Positions 55,611 to 64,000 of a DNA stretch of 64,000 bases are shown here, piece after piece. The notes beneath the pieces were generated by a model. That model worked only from the letters and a program-made list of their open reading frames with translations. It ran no database searches and was not told the origin of the DNA. A program made the position numbers and the translations under genes. Source of the stretch: Acidimicrobiales bacterium (GTDB lineage: Bacteria > Actinomycetota > Acidimicrobiia > Acidimicrobiales > JAKAVM01); contig DAIDHF010000004.1 in assembly GCA_027452005.1 (NCBI GenBank), positions 40,732-104,731 of the forward strand, in the 5' to 3' direction. Numbering within the stretch: position 1 is the stretch's first letter; each line of letters begins with the position of its first letter.

Positions 55611-58142
55611 GTGCTAGAACACGATAGGCATGCAGAACCGGTGGCTATGACCGAGGACCAACTTAGATTCAAACTAGGGATCCCCCAAGATGCATCTAGG
55701 GTCTTAGTAGTACTTGAGTCCAGCCACTGGGATCCCAATTGGTTACTGACCTCACGCGAGTCCTTCAAGGTTGCCGTTTGTAAAAATCTGGAGATGGCCT
55801 TGGGTGAGCTAGCACGTGAACCCCGTCGGATCTACTGCGTGGAGTGTGCGTTCTTTTTGAAGATGTTCTGGGATGCTCGCCCAAGTAGGCGAGGTGAACT
55901 CGTTGAACACCTCAGCAGTGGGCACTTGAGGCTGCTGGGGACCGGGGTTACAACTCCCGACACGATCCTGCCATCGGTCGAATCAATTATACGTGACTAT
56001 CAAATTGGTAGCCAGTGGTATCGTTCAATCGGGGTTGATCGTCAGACACGAGTGGCCTATCTGCCAGACTCCTTTGGACACGCACCCACCGTCCCTGGGA
56101 TCCTTCGAGCGCTCGGGGTTAGTGGCGTCGGGATCTGTCGAATTGATGGTCAGTACCTGGTTGGTCGGGAAACCGACTCAAAGGTACACTTTCCAAGACC
56201 CAACACGAGTGCCGATCTCCTCATGAATCGTGAGCGATCCCAGGACTTTATTTGGAGAGGACCAGGCGGGGCAGAGGTACTAGCTCACTGGATGGCTTAT
56301 GGATATGGATTTGGCCAAATGTTGGCTCATAACGGGCTTACCAGAGCCTACAGGCTGCCTCTGGCAAGACCAGCCAGGTCGATAGATCAAGTGGCCGACA
56401 AGATAAACCGGTTTGCCAGGAGACTCTCTCGGACCTCTCGCACCCCATATCTCCTGTGTCCAACAGGGTTCGATTTTGTTCCACCCATTCACGGACTAGT
56501 TGACCTGTTGGATGGCTACAATCAGAACAACTATCCCACGAGCGGTACTTGGGCGACCTGCCTGGGATTTGACGACTACCTAGATCTGGTTGGATTCCAC
56601 CGAGACAACTTGCCAACTATTGAACTCGATCCTAACCCGTACTTTAGTGGATTTTACACATCACGGGCGACCTTGAAGACAGCAGCTTACCTCTTAGCTC
56701 GTAGACTTTTGGAAACCGAGGCATCAATAGCACTATCACAGGGCGATATAAGCGAGGATGAAAAACGGGTAATTGAAAGTTCCTGGTGGATCTCAGCGGT
56801 TTCAAACCATCACGACTTTATTACGGGAACCTCTCCTAACCGAGTCGCGCAAAATGAGCAGATATCCTGGCTCAAAAGTGCACTGGATACCTTGGAAAAT
56901 GACATGGTCAAAAGAATTCCTACATCACACAAGCCGGTTGCCTTGGTGAGTTCTGGCGTTGACATTGACGAGGTCTCAATAGATTTTCTGAAAAGCTATG
57001 AACTAAGAGATGGACCCGATGAACTACGAATAACAGCTGGTTTTGGTGAAATAGTTTTCGACAAAGCACGGGGAGGAGAAATCTCGAAGTTTATGGTTGG
57101 CCAACAAGATTGGGTCTCTCCCGGCAAGACTCTGTTTGAGTTGGCCTCATATCGAGACAGCGGGGGGCTTTGGAGGATGGGTATGGAGTATATCGGCGGT
57201 ACCTTTGAGCTAGTTGAGACCCCATCGCGGCCTCGGTCACTTACAAAGTTGACAATTAGTCCTAATGACAACCTTGAGATTCATACGTGTTCAAGGTTGG
57301 ACGGGATGGACATCGAGAGATGGTACAGGATAATGAGAGTTGACAAAATAGGCCCGATTATTGTTACGGCACTTAGGCTTGCCCCACGTAAAGACAGGAC
57401 GGTAACGGTTCGCGTTGGTCATGAGAGTGAGATGAAGTCGGCTATCATGGACATGCCAGGAGGCTGGGTGGTACGCCCGAGCAAGAACTATTACGAGCCT
57501 ACTTTTTGGCCGTTTCAGTCTTTTGCATACCTGGGAACCTCGAGTGGCCTTGAGCTAGGTGTGTTCTCGTCGATTCCAAAGGCAGTAGCGGTCAGAGACG
57601 AGCAGCGTAGCTTGGAGGTAGTCTTGGCAAGAAATGCCCGTATGGAAAGACACCACCGGACGGTTCCGGTCCCTGGAATGCCAGTCTACGGGACAGATGG
57701 GGCGACAGTCGACGTTCATTTGGGGTTAGTTAGGACACTACCAGGGACTCTTAGCCCACAATTACTTCGAGGTCTTGCAAGGAGACTTTCTAGGATATGT
57801 ACTTTCGAGCCACCGCCAGGTAGTCCATTTAGCACTACGGCCCGGATGTTGGCTATTGACCAGGTCAAGGTAAGTGGAGATGATGTAGAGATTTTGGCCG
57901 TAAAACCAGCTGCACGCGGAGGCGGGGTAATAATTAGACTGCAAAACTGGGCTCAGAACTCGGTCATCTGTGATTTGAGCGTTAGTCCCGGCAGGATCGA
58001 CAGGGCCGTTATATGTAACGCGCTAGAGGATGAGATTTCGACTCTAGAGGTTAGCGAGGGTCGTAAGGTGCGTGCCGAAATCGTTGGAACGTTAGCAACC
58101 GTCAAGGTATGGCTATCAAGTGAGGTTAGTAAGAAAAATTGA
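55611..58142 (+). CDS. Glycoside hydrolase family 38-type alpha-mannosidase
   Basis: 843 aa; VLVVLESSHWDPNWLLTSRE, QWYRSIGVDRQTRVAYLPDSFGHAPTVPGILRALGVSGVGICR, WWISAVSNHHDFITGTSPNRV. Start could be internal ATG at 55647. Confidence 0.85.
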   Translation: MLEHDRHAEPVAMTEDQLRFKLGIPQDASRVLVVLESSHWDPNWLLTSRESFKVAVCKNLEMALGELAREPRRIYCVECAFFLKMFWDARPSRRGELVEHLSSGHLRLLGTGVTTPDTILPSVESIIRDYQIGSQWYRSIGVDRQTRVAYLPDSFGHAPTVPGILRALGVSGVGICRIDGQYLVGRETDSKVHFPRPNTSADLLMNRERSQDFIWRGPGGAEVLAHWMAYGYGFGQMLAHNGLTRAYRLPLARPARSIDQVADKINRFARRLSRTSRTPYLLCPTGFDFVPPIHGLVDLLDGYNQNNYPTSGTWATCLGFDDYLDLVGFHRDNLPTIELDPNPYFSGFYTSRATLKTAAYLLARRLLETEASIALSQGDISEDEKRVIESSWWISAVSNHHDFITGTSPNRVAQNEQISWLKSALDTLENDMVKRIPTSHKPVALVSSGVDIDEVSIDFLKSYELRDGPDELRITAGFGEIVFDKARGGEISKFMVGQQDWVSPGKTLFELASYRDSGGLWRMGMEYIGGTFELVETPSRPRSLTKLTISPNDNLEIHTCSRLDGMDIERWYRIMRVDKIGPIIVTALRLAPRKDRTVTVRVGHESEMKSAIMDMPGGWVVRPSKNYYEPTFWPFQSFAYLGTSSGLELGVFSSIPKAVAVRDEQRSLEVVLARNARMERHHRTVPVPGMPVYGTDGATVDVHLGLVRTLPGTLSPQLLRGLARRLSRICTFEPPPGSPFSTTARMLAIDQVKVSGDDVEILAVKPAARGGGVIIRLQNWAQNSVICDLSVSPGRIDRAVICNALEDEISTLEVSEGRKVRAEIVGTLATVKVWLSSEVSKKN

Positions 58143-58192
58143 GTAAGCTCATGAAGTATCTTGGTTACAATGCAACCAGTTAGAAGAGAAGG

Positions 58193-59065
58193 ATGTTTAG
58201 GTTGACTACAAATCTTAGTGGTCGACGGGTGCTCATTACCGGGTCTGCCCGTGGAATTGGTGCCAGCTTGGCAGAGCGCCTAGTTGAACGTGAAGCGGTC
58301 GTGGCCCTGTGTGGTCTGGAAAGTGGCCTGTTGGCTGAGGTATCTAGAAGGTGTAATGGCGCGCCATGGTGGTCGTGCGATGTTACCAATCGGGCAGAGC
58401 TGGCAGAAGTCGTAGGAAACGTAGTAGATCGTCTCGGGGGACTGGACGTGGTTGTAGCCAATGCCGGCGTGGCTGGCCAACTCCCACTTGTTGGGGGTAA
58501 TCCGGAGATTTTGGAGCAGACCCTTGCGGTGAACACGATTGGGGTTTACAACACCATGTGGGCGGCCGCAAAACACGTGAGCCATTCTGAAGGGTACTTT
58601 CTTGTTATCTCCTCTTTGGCTGCTGCAGTCCACCTTCCCCTTTTAGGAGCATATAGCGCGTCCAAGGCGGCTAGCGAGGCTCTTGGTAATACCTTGCGAA
58701 TCGAGCTCCGACCCAGTGGGGCACGGGTTGGCGTGGCCTACTTTGCAGAACTCGACACAGAGATGACCAGCCGAGGTTTTGGGACCGACGCCGCAAAAGT
58801 TCTCACGGGCGGTGGAGCCTTGACGCGGTCAACCCCACTAAAGGTTGGTATTGACGCCCTAGAGCGTGGAATTATGCGACGATCTCGCCACATCGTGGCT
58901 CCGTGGTGGGTTAGCCTGGCCTTGGCGCTCCGTCCAGTTCTACCGCAACTTGTTGAACCAATCGCCCAAAGAAAGCTAGCCACGGCCCTGGAGATTGCCC
59001 GCCAAGAGGTCGTTGAGCTAACTACCCCCCAGCCACCTTTTAGTTCAGGAGAGCGCGAAAAATGA
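58193..59065 (+). CDS. Short-chain dehydrogenase/reductase
   Basis: 290 aa; VLITGSARGIGASLAERL, DVVVANAGVAG, YSASKAASEALGNTLRIEL; RBS AAGAGAAGG. Confidence 0.92.
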   Translation: MFRLTTNLSGRRVLITGSARGIGASLAERLVEREAVVALCGLESGLLAEVSRRCNGAPWWSCDVTNRAELAEVVGNVVDRLGGLDVVVANAGVAGQLPLVGGNPEILEQTLAVNTIGVYNTMWAAAKHVSHSEGYFLVISSLAAAVHLPLLGAYSASKAASEALGNTLRIELRPSGARVGVAYFAELDTEMTSRGFGTDAAKVLTGGGALTRSTPLKVGIDALERGIMRRSRHIVAPWWVSLALALRPVLPQLVEPIAQRKLATALEIARQEVVELTTPQPPFSSGEREK

Positions 59066-59228
59066 CTCGTCCAGCTACCAGCCCGGAAGACCTGGTCATG
59101 TAACGTTCCAACCGTCCTCTCTTAGTTTTCGCATTCTCCGACACCATCTTTGTTCGTCTTCACAATCGCGATTTTAACCCTTCAGAATGAACCAGACTAT
59201 AAGAACACCAAGACTACTCGAGGAAAGC

Positions 59229-59771
59229 TTATTTGATTGGGGGGCTATATCCGCTCTCGACTACCTGTCTTGCTCGATCCATGTAGGCGTCCTTATCTGG
59301 TGGGCAGGTTGCGCCAAGTCCATCCACGTACCGATTAAACATTGAAAACGCGGCTGCAATCAACACGGTGTCATGAATCTCGATCTCGCTCGCCCCCGCG
59401 TCCTTTGCCCGTTCGATCTCGCTTTTGGTCACCTTTTTCCCTGACTCCCTTGCACATTTAGCTATTGCCAACAGAGCGCGAAGCTTATTGGATATCGGAG
59501 CTGATTCAGGGTCATCTAAAGTTGCATCGACTATATTCCAGCCACCTTCCAACTGGAGGGCGGCAAAACAAGAGTGAGAAAGCTCACAGAAGTTACACTC
59601 ATTTAGATGCGAAACGTAGCTAGCAATAAGTTCACGTTCACCTCGCGATAACGAGCCGTTGCTTTGGAGCAAGGCGTCAGCTAGCTGCAAAAGTGGACCG
59701 GCCGTCTCGGGGCGGAACTCAAAGAGAGATCTAATACCAACCGAGTTAGGATTTACGGAGATATGGGGCAT
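59229..59771 (-). CDS. Carboxymuconolactone decarboxylase/AhpD-like peroxidase-related protein
   Basis: 180 aa; SLSRGERELIASYVSHLNECNFCELSHSCFA (CxxC plus His), EIEIHDTVLIAAAFSMFNRYVDGLG. Confidence 0.88.
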   Translation of the reverse strand: MPHISVNPNSVGIRSLFEFRPETAGPLLQLADALLQSNGSLSRGERELIASYVSHLNECNFCELSHSCFAALQLEGGWNIVDATLDDPESAPISNKLRALLAIAKCARESGKKVTKSEIERAKDAGASEIEIHDTVLIAAAFSMFNRYVDGLGATCPPDKDAYMDRARQVVESGYSPPIK

Positions 59772-59856
59772 AGTTTCATAGTAGCCCGACTACTTGAACT
59801 TGTCTGGCTCAAGTAAAAGTTCGGTTCATGATTTTCTCGGGCGCGGCTTGGTAAGG

Positions 59857-60477
59857 TCATAGAGACACTTGGTTGATCGATTCACGCAGTCTCAACGCGG
59901 CCTGTTTGGGACTTGAGGACTCAGTTAAGTATCGAACTACAACAAAGCACCTGGCCCCGGCTCTGTAGTAATCGGGAACACTATCAGGGGTTACGCCCCC
60001 AGTCACGAAGATTGGATTTGTCCATTTTGATGTGGCGTAGGTCACATACTCTAACCCAGTTCCGAGCCGGCCGAGTTTTGTTGGAGTTGGCACAACGGGG
60101 CCTACCGAGATGTAGTTCACGTCCAAGGTAATGGCCGTGTCAAACTCTTGGGGAGCATGGGTAGAGATCCCTACCATAAGATCTGAGCCGACTAGGGCTC
60201 TTACCTTGTCTACCCCCAGGTCGTCTTGACCAACATGAACGCCGTCAGCCCCGCAGGCCAGGGCAATATCTGCCCTGTCATTTACGAAAAAGGGAACCCC
60301 AAGCTCGCGACAAACCTGGCAACATTCAACGGCAACTCTATAGAGTTCCTTGTCAGCTAATCGCTTTTCCCTGAGCTGGACTACGTCTACGCCACCTTGA
60401 ATACATTGAGTGATAAATTCGGCCAGGTCATCTCGTGCCGGGGTACACAGATAGAGCGAGCCCTTTAGATTTCCCAC
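59857..60477 (-). CDS. thiE: Thiamine phosphate synthase
   Basis: 206 aa; GVDVVQLREKRLADKELYRVA, FFVNDRADIALACGADGVHVGQDDL, VGISTHAPQEFDTA, YISVGPVVPTPTK, FVTGGVTPDSV. Confidence 0.93.
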   Translation of the reverse strand: MGNLKGSLYLCTPARDDLAEFITQCIQGGVDVVQLREKRLADKELYRVAVECCQVCRELGVPFFVNDRADIALACGADGVHVGQDDLGVDKVRALVGSDLMVGISTHAPQEFDTAITLDVNYISVGPVVPTPTKLGRLGTGLEYVTYATSKWTNPIFVTGGVTPDSVPDYYRAGARCFVVVRYLTESSSPKQAALRLRESINQVSL

Positions 60478-60498
60478 AGCCGTTCCAATCTGGCCGTT

Positions 60499-63309
60499 CT
60501 AAGATAGACGGGGGTCTGGTGAGGTGGCGTCTAGCTGGTACTTGTCTATGGCCTCCTGAACGATAGATGGCGATAGATCTCCTTGAGTCGACAGGAGGTA
60601 CAGGACTGATACCACGATTGACCTAGCATCTACTTCAAAATGTCTTCTCAGGTTTTCCCTGGTATCGGAACGTCCGAACCCATCGGTGCCCAGGGAGAGA
60701 AACGGTCTCTCAATCCAACGCGCCACTTGGTCGGGTACGGCCTTGAGATAGTCTGTCACGGCCACGATCGGTCCAGACATTTTCGCGACTTGCTGGGCGA
60801 TATATGGAATACGTGGTTGTTGGGTTGGATGTAGGCGATTGTACCTTTCACATTCAAGGGCCTCTTCTCGGAGGAGCTTGTAGGAAGTTGCCGACCAGCA
60901 CTCGGTCGAGACGCTCCAGTGTTCCCACAAAAGTTCGCGGGCCTCCATGGCTGGTTGCCACAAGGGTCCCGAGAATAGAACAGTTGCACTCAAGTTTATT
61001 GAAGAACCCTTATCTTGAGCTCCTCTAGGTGAATTATTGGTTGACGATAGTTCTTGACCGGGTGCGAATCGGTAAATTCCGTTCAATATTCCCGCCTCTA
61101 TCTCGTCGTCTGAAATGTCAGCCGTGAGATGGCCGATCGCTGGCATTATGTAGTTCTCGTTGTATATGGTGACATAGTAAAAACAATCTCTAGATCCGGG
61201 GCCGTACATGTTAGCTATACCATCTTCAACTATCGTAGCGAGTTCATAGGCAAAGGCCGGATCGTAGGTTCTCAAGTTGGGAACGACCGAGGCTAACACG
61301 TGGGAGTGCCCGTCGGTGTGCTGAAGGCCCTCTCCTGCCAGGGTGGTCCGACCAGCCGTAGCCCCGAGCACGAACCCGCGCGCACCGGCGTCGGCGGCCG
61401 CCCAGATCAGGTCGCCAACTCTCTGGAAACCAAACATGGAATAGAACGTAAAGAACGGGAAACAGGCAAATCCAAGATTGGCATATGCCGTGCCGGCGGC
61501 GGTGAAGGAAGCCATAGCCCCGGCTTCAGAAATTCCCTCCTCTAGAATCTGTCCCTTGTCTGACTCAAGATAGGCCAGGAGGAGATCGGCGTCTACGGGG
61601 GTGTACTTCTGACCACTGGAGTTATAGATCATAGCCTCGCGAAATAACGAGTCCATTCCAAACGTCCTGGCCTCGTCGGGAACGATTGGAACGACCTTGC
61701 TCCCTATAGTCTTGTCTCGTATCAAGTTTCGCAGGAGCCGGGCAAATACCATGGTTGTGGATACACTCTGTTCCGAGGACCCGTGGCGAAACTCCGAGAA
61801 CGCCTCTTTAGAGGCTGTCCCTGGATCGTCGTAGCGCATTATCCTACTGGGTAGAAAACCGCCTAAAGCCTGGCGCCGTTGGGTGAGGTACCGATACACG
61901 TCAGAGTCTCTGTCGGGTGCGATGTATGGTGGTTCACCATCTTCGATCGTCTGGTCACTAATCTCTTCGCCTAAAGACAGGCGATCACGCAAGTCTCGCA
62001 ACTGCTCCTTGGCCATCTTCTTGATCTGGTGTGTTGCATTTCTAGCCTGAACCTGGGATCCAAGTTTCCAACCTTTTATAGTCTTGGCCAATATTACCGT
62101 GGGTCCCTGCGGGTTGGCTGTAGCCAACCTGTAAGCCGCATACAACTTTTTGTGGTCGTGTCCACCGCGCGGGAGACTCTCTAGGTCCTCATCGCTCAAT
62201 TCTTCGACTAGTTTTCGAAGTCGGGGATCTGGTCCGAAGAAGTGTTCACGGATGAACGCACCAGATTCAGTTGCAAACTTTTGGTATTCACCGTCGGTAG
62301 TCGCATTCATCTTAGACACAAGGACCCCATCTAAGTCATGCCCGAGCAACTCGTCCCAGCGTTGTCCCCAGATGACCTTGATAACGTTCCAGCCAGCCCC
62401 CCGAAAGATTGCCTCCAACTCTTGGATGATCTTTCCATTTCCCCTAACCGGGCCGTCGAGCCTTTGTAGGTTGCAGTTGATCACAAAGGTCAGGTTGTCC
62501 AGCTTCTCGCGGGTGGCTAACGAGATTGCGGCAAGCGTCTCGGGTTCGTCAACCTCACCGTCGCCCACAAAACACCACACCCTAGAACTTGACGTGTCTA
62601 TTAGCTCGCGGTTGAAAAGGTACCGATTGAACCTGGCCTGATATATAGCATTCAAAGGACCAAGGCCCATTGAAACAGTGGGAAACTCCCAGAACTTGGG
62701 CATGAGGTGAGGGTGAGGATATGACGACAAGCCGCGCCCACCGGTGGTTTCAGACCTCTCGTAGCTGTCGGTCTCAAACCTAAACTTGTCGAGATCATCC
62801 CCACTAAGCCTGCCCTCTAAGAACGCCCTGGCATATATTCCCGGTGACGAGTGGCCCTGGAAGAATACCTGATCGCCAATGTCTCCAGCGTCCTTGCCCC
62901 TGAAAAAGTGGTTGAAGCCAACCTCTAGTAGTGAGGCCGCACTTGCATAGGTTGCCAGGTGTCCACCAATTCCCTCTGATCGGTGGTTAGCGCGCACGAC
63001 CATGGCCACGGCGTTCCAACGCAGGTACGCCCGAATCTTTCTCTCGATCTCCACATCGCCGGGGAACCAAGGCTCTTCGTCGGACGGAATCGTGTTGATA
63101 TATGGGCTTGTAACCGTGTCCGGAAAGCCAACCTGGTTCTCGCGGGCCTTTTCAAGGAGCTTGGCCAAAATGTACCTAGCCCGAGCCCGTCCGTGAGTCT
63201 CCACGAGCTGGTCGAATGAGTCTATCCACTCGGAGGTCTCCTGGGGGTCTGAGTCAGGGAGTTGGTGGGAAAAACCGTCAGTGATCACGAGGTATATTCT
63301 CGCGCACAT
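60499..63309 (-). CDS. aceE: Pyruvate dehydrogenase E1 component, homodimeric type
   Basis: 936 aa; GHLATYASAASLLEVGFNHFFRG, FVGDGEVDEPETLAAISLATREKLDNLTFVINCNLQRLDGPVRGNGKIIQELE, GATAGRTTLAGEGLQHTDGHSHVLASVVPN. Confidence 0.95.
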   Translation of the reverse strand: MCARIYLVITDGFSHQLPDSDPQETSEWIDSFDQLVETHGRARARYILAKLLEKARENQVGFPDTVTSPYINTIPSDEEPWFPGDVEIERKIRAYLRWNAVAMVVRANHRSEGIGGHLATYASAASLLEVGFNHFFRGKDAGDIGDQVFFQGHSSPGIYARAFLEGRLSGDDLDKFRFETDSYERSETTGGRGLSSYPHPHLMPKFWEFPTVSMGLGPLNAIYQARFNRYLFNRELIDTSSSRVWCFVGDGEVDEPETLAAISLATREKLDNLTFVINCNLQRLDGPVRGNGKIIQELEAIFRGAGWNVIKVIWGQRWDELLGHDLDGVLVSKMNATTDGEYQKFATESGAFIREHFFGPDPRLRKLVEELSDEDLESLPRGGHDHKKLYAAYRLATANPQGPTVILAKTIKGWKLGSQVQARNATHQIKKMAKEQLRDLRDRLSLGEEISDQTIEDGEPPYIAPDRDSDVYRYLTQRRQALGGFLPSRIMRYDDPGTASKEAFSEFRHGSSEQSVSTTMVFARLLRNLIRDKTIGSKVVPIVPDEARTFGMDSLFREAMIYNSSGQKYTPVDADLLLAYLESDKGQILEEGISEAGAMASFTAAGTAYANLGFACFPFFTFYSMFGFQRVGDLIWAAADAGARGFVLGATAGRTTLAGEGLQHTDGHSHVLASVVPNLRTYDPAFAYELATIVEDGIANMYGPGSRDCFYYVTIYNENYIMPAIGHLTADISDDEIEAGILNGIYRFAPGQELSSTNNSPRGAQDKGSSINLSATVLFSGPLWQPAMEARELLWEHWSVSTECWSATSYKLLREEALECERYNRLHPTQQPRIPYIAQQVAKMSGPIVAVTDYLKAVPDQVARWIERPFLSLGTDGFGRSDTRENLRRHFEVDARSIVVSVLYLLSTQGDLSPSIVQEAIDKYQLDATSPDPRLS

Positions 63310-63368
63310 TTATGGCTAAGTTTCACTTCTAAGTCATTGAACAGTTATTTTTTTGTTACGATCATGGT

Positions 63369-63788
63369 GTGACGGCCATTTACACTGACGGAGCCTGCCT
63401 AGGGAATCCGGGCCCAGGTGGTTGGGCCTGGGCCATCGAGAAGGGGCCACAAGCCTTTGGTTCCGTCCGGGATACGACAAACCAACGCATGGAGCTAACC
63501 GCCGTACTTGAGGCGGTCAGGGCAAACCTGGGACCCCTAACCGTGATAAGTGACTCAACCTACGTGGTCAATTGCTTCCACCAGAACTGGTGGCGATCTT
63601 GGAAAGCAAAGGGTTGGCTAAACTCCAAGGGAGACCCAGTGGCCAATCAAGACCTGTGGATGCCACTCATAGACCTAGTCCTAGACCGAGGCGATGTTAC
63701 TTTCAAGTGGGTCAAGGGCCACTCGGGAAATCCCATGAATGACCTGGTAGATCAGCTCGCCACGACGGCTGCGGCCAATCAGAGCTAG
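63369..63788 (+). CDS. rnhA: Ribonuclease HI
   Basis: 139 aa; IYTDGACLGNPGPGGWAW, NQRMELTAVLEAV, VISDSTYVVNCF, FKWVKGHSGNPMNDLVDQLA. Confidence 0.95.
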   Translation: MTAIYTDGACLGNPGPGGWAWAIEKGPQAFGSVRDTTNQRMELTAVLEAVRANLGPLTVISDSTYVVNCFHQNWWRSWKAKGWLNSKGDPVANQDLWMPLIDLVLDRGDVTFKWVKGHSGNPMNDLVDQLATTAAANQS

Positions 63789-63895
63789 GAGATTGGACCC
63801 TGGTCTGACTTGACCGGTAACCCGGGTAAGTACGAGTTCAAATTGCCGTCTTATGGGTATGACGTGGGATTAGCTTTTGGAATAGGCTCGGATAC

Positions 63896-64000
63896 ATGGA
63901 CATAAAAGGAACAGCAGCGTTAGTAACCGGGGGAGCATCTGGTCTTGGGGAGGCCACCGTGCGTCGCCTGGCCGGCCTAGGTGCCGAGTGCACAATATTG
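63896..64000 (+). CDS. SDR family oxidoreductase, 5' part (continues beyond window)
   Basis: ATG at 63896: MDIKGTAALVTGGASGLGEATVRRLAGLGAECTIL, Rossmann TGGASGLG motif. Confidence 0.85.
   Translation, partial: MDIKGTAALVTGGASGLGEATVRRLAGLGAECTIL

Noticed and set aside
62150-62641. 163-aa plus-strand ORF
   Set aside because: Antisense to conserved aceE coding sequence.
1-64000. tRNA/rRNA genes and CRISPR arrays
   Set aside because: I found no T-arm-like GTTCRANYC in a cloverleaf context, no rRNA-like blocks, and no regularly spaced repeats; a tRNAscan/minced run would be needed for certainty.

Overview
Chromosomal window of moderate GC. It looks like a member of Acidimicrobiia or a related actinobacterial lineage; this is an inference from protein style, especially the '[24 protein letters not shown]' repeats. 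I support about 45 protein-coding genes. They include: two cyclic-di-GMP enzymes (GGDEF, and GGDEF-EAL); several acyl-CoA and beta-oxidation type enzymes (three acyl-CoA dehydrogenases, MaoC dehydratase, crotonase, CoA-ester lyase, thioesterase); Lgt, an orphan PilT, oligopeptidase B and a two-subunit ABC exporter; CtaG and a SCO1-fusion protein; GlnD, ThiE, AceE, RNase HI and a GH38 alpha-mannosidase. There is also a split SUF Fe-S assembly region with two SufC paralogues, plus a 1419-aa secreted repeat protein. No rRNA, tRNA, CRISPR array, prophage or intact IS element was recognised. The most interesting non-coding signals are: (i) a structured candidate RNA at about 55255-55470. It carries a near-complete complement of the 16S rRNA 3' tail that can also pair with an internal anti-SD-like segment, it contains nested stems, and it ends in a strong intrinsic terminator. 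(ii) Two diverged copies of an approximately 82-nt element (14504 and 32503), both in convergent intergenic gaps, whose core substitutions are all transitions and largely preserve a hairpin. I ran no database searches; product names come from reading motifs in the translations.
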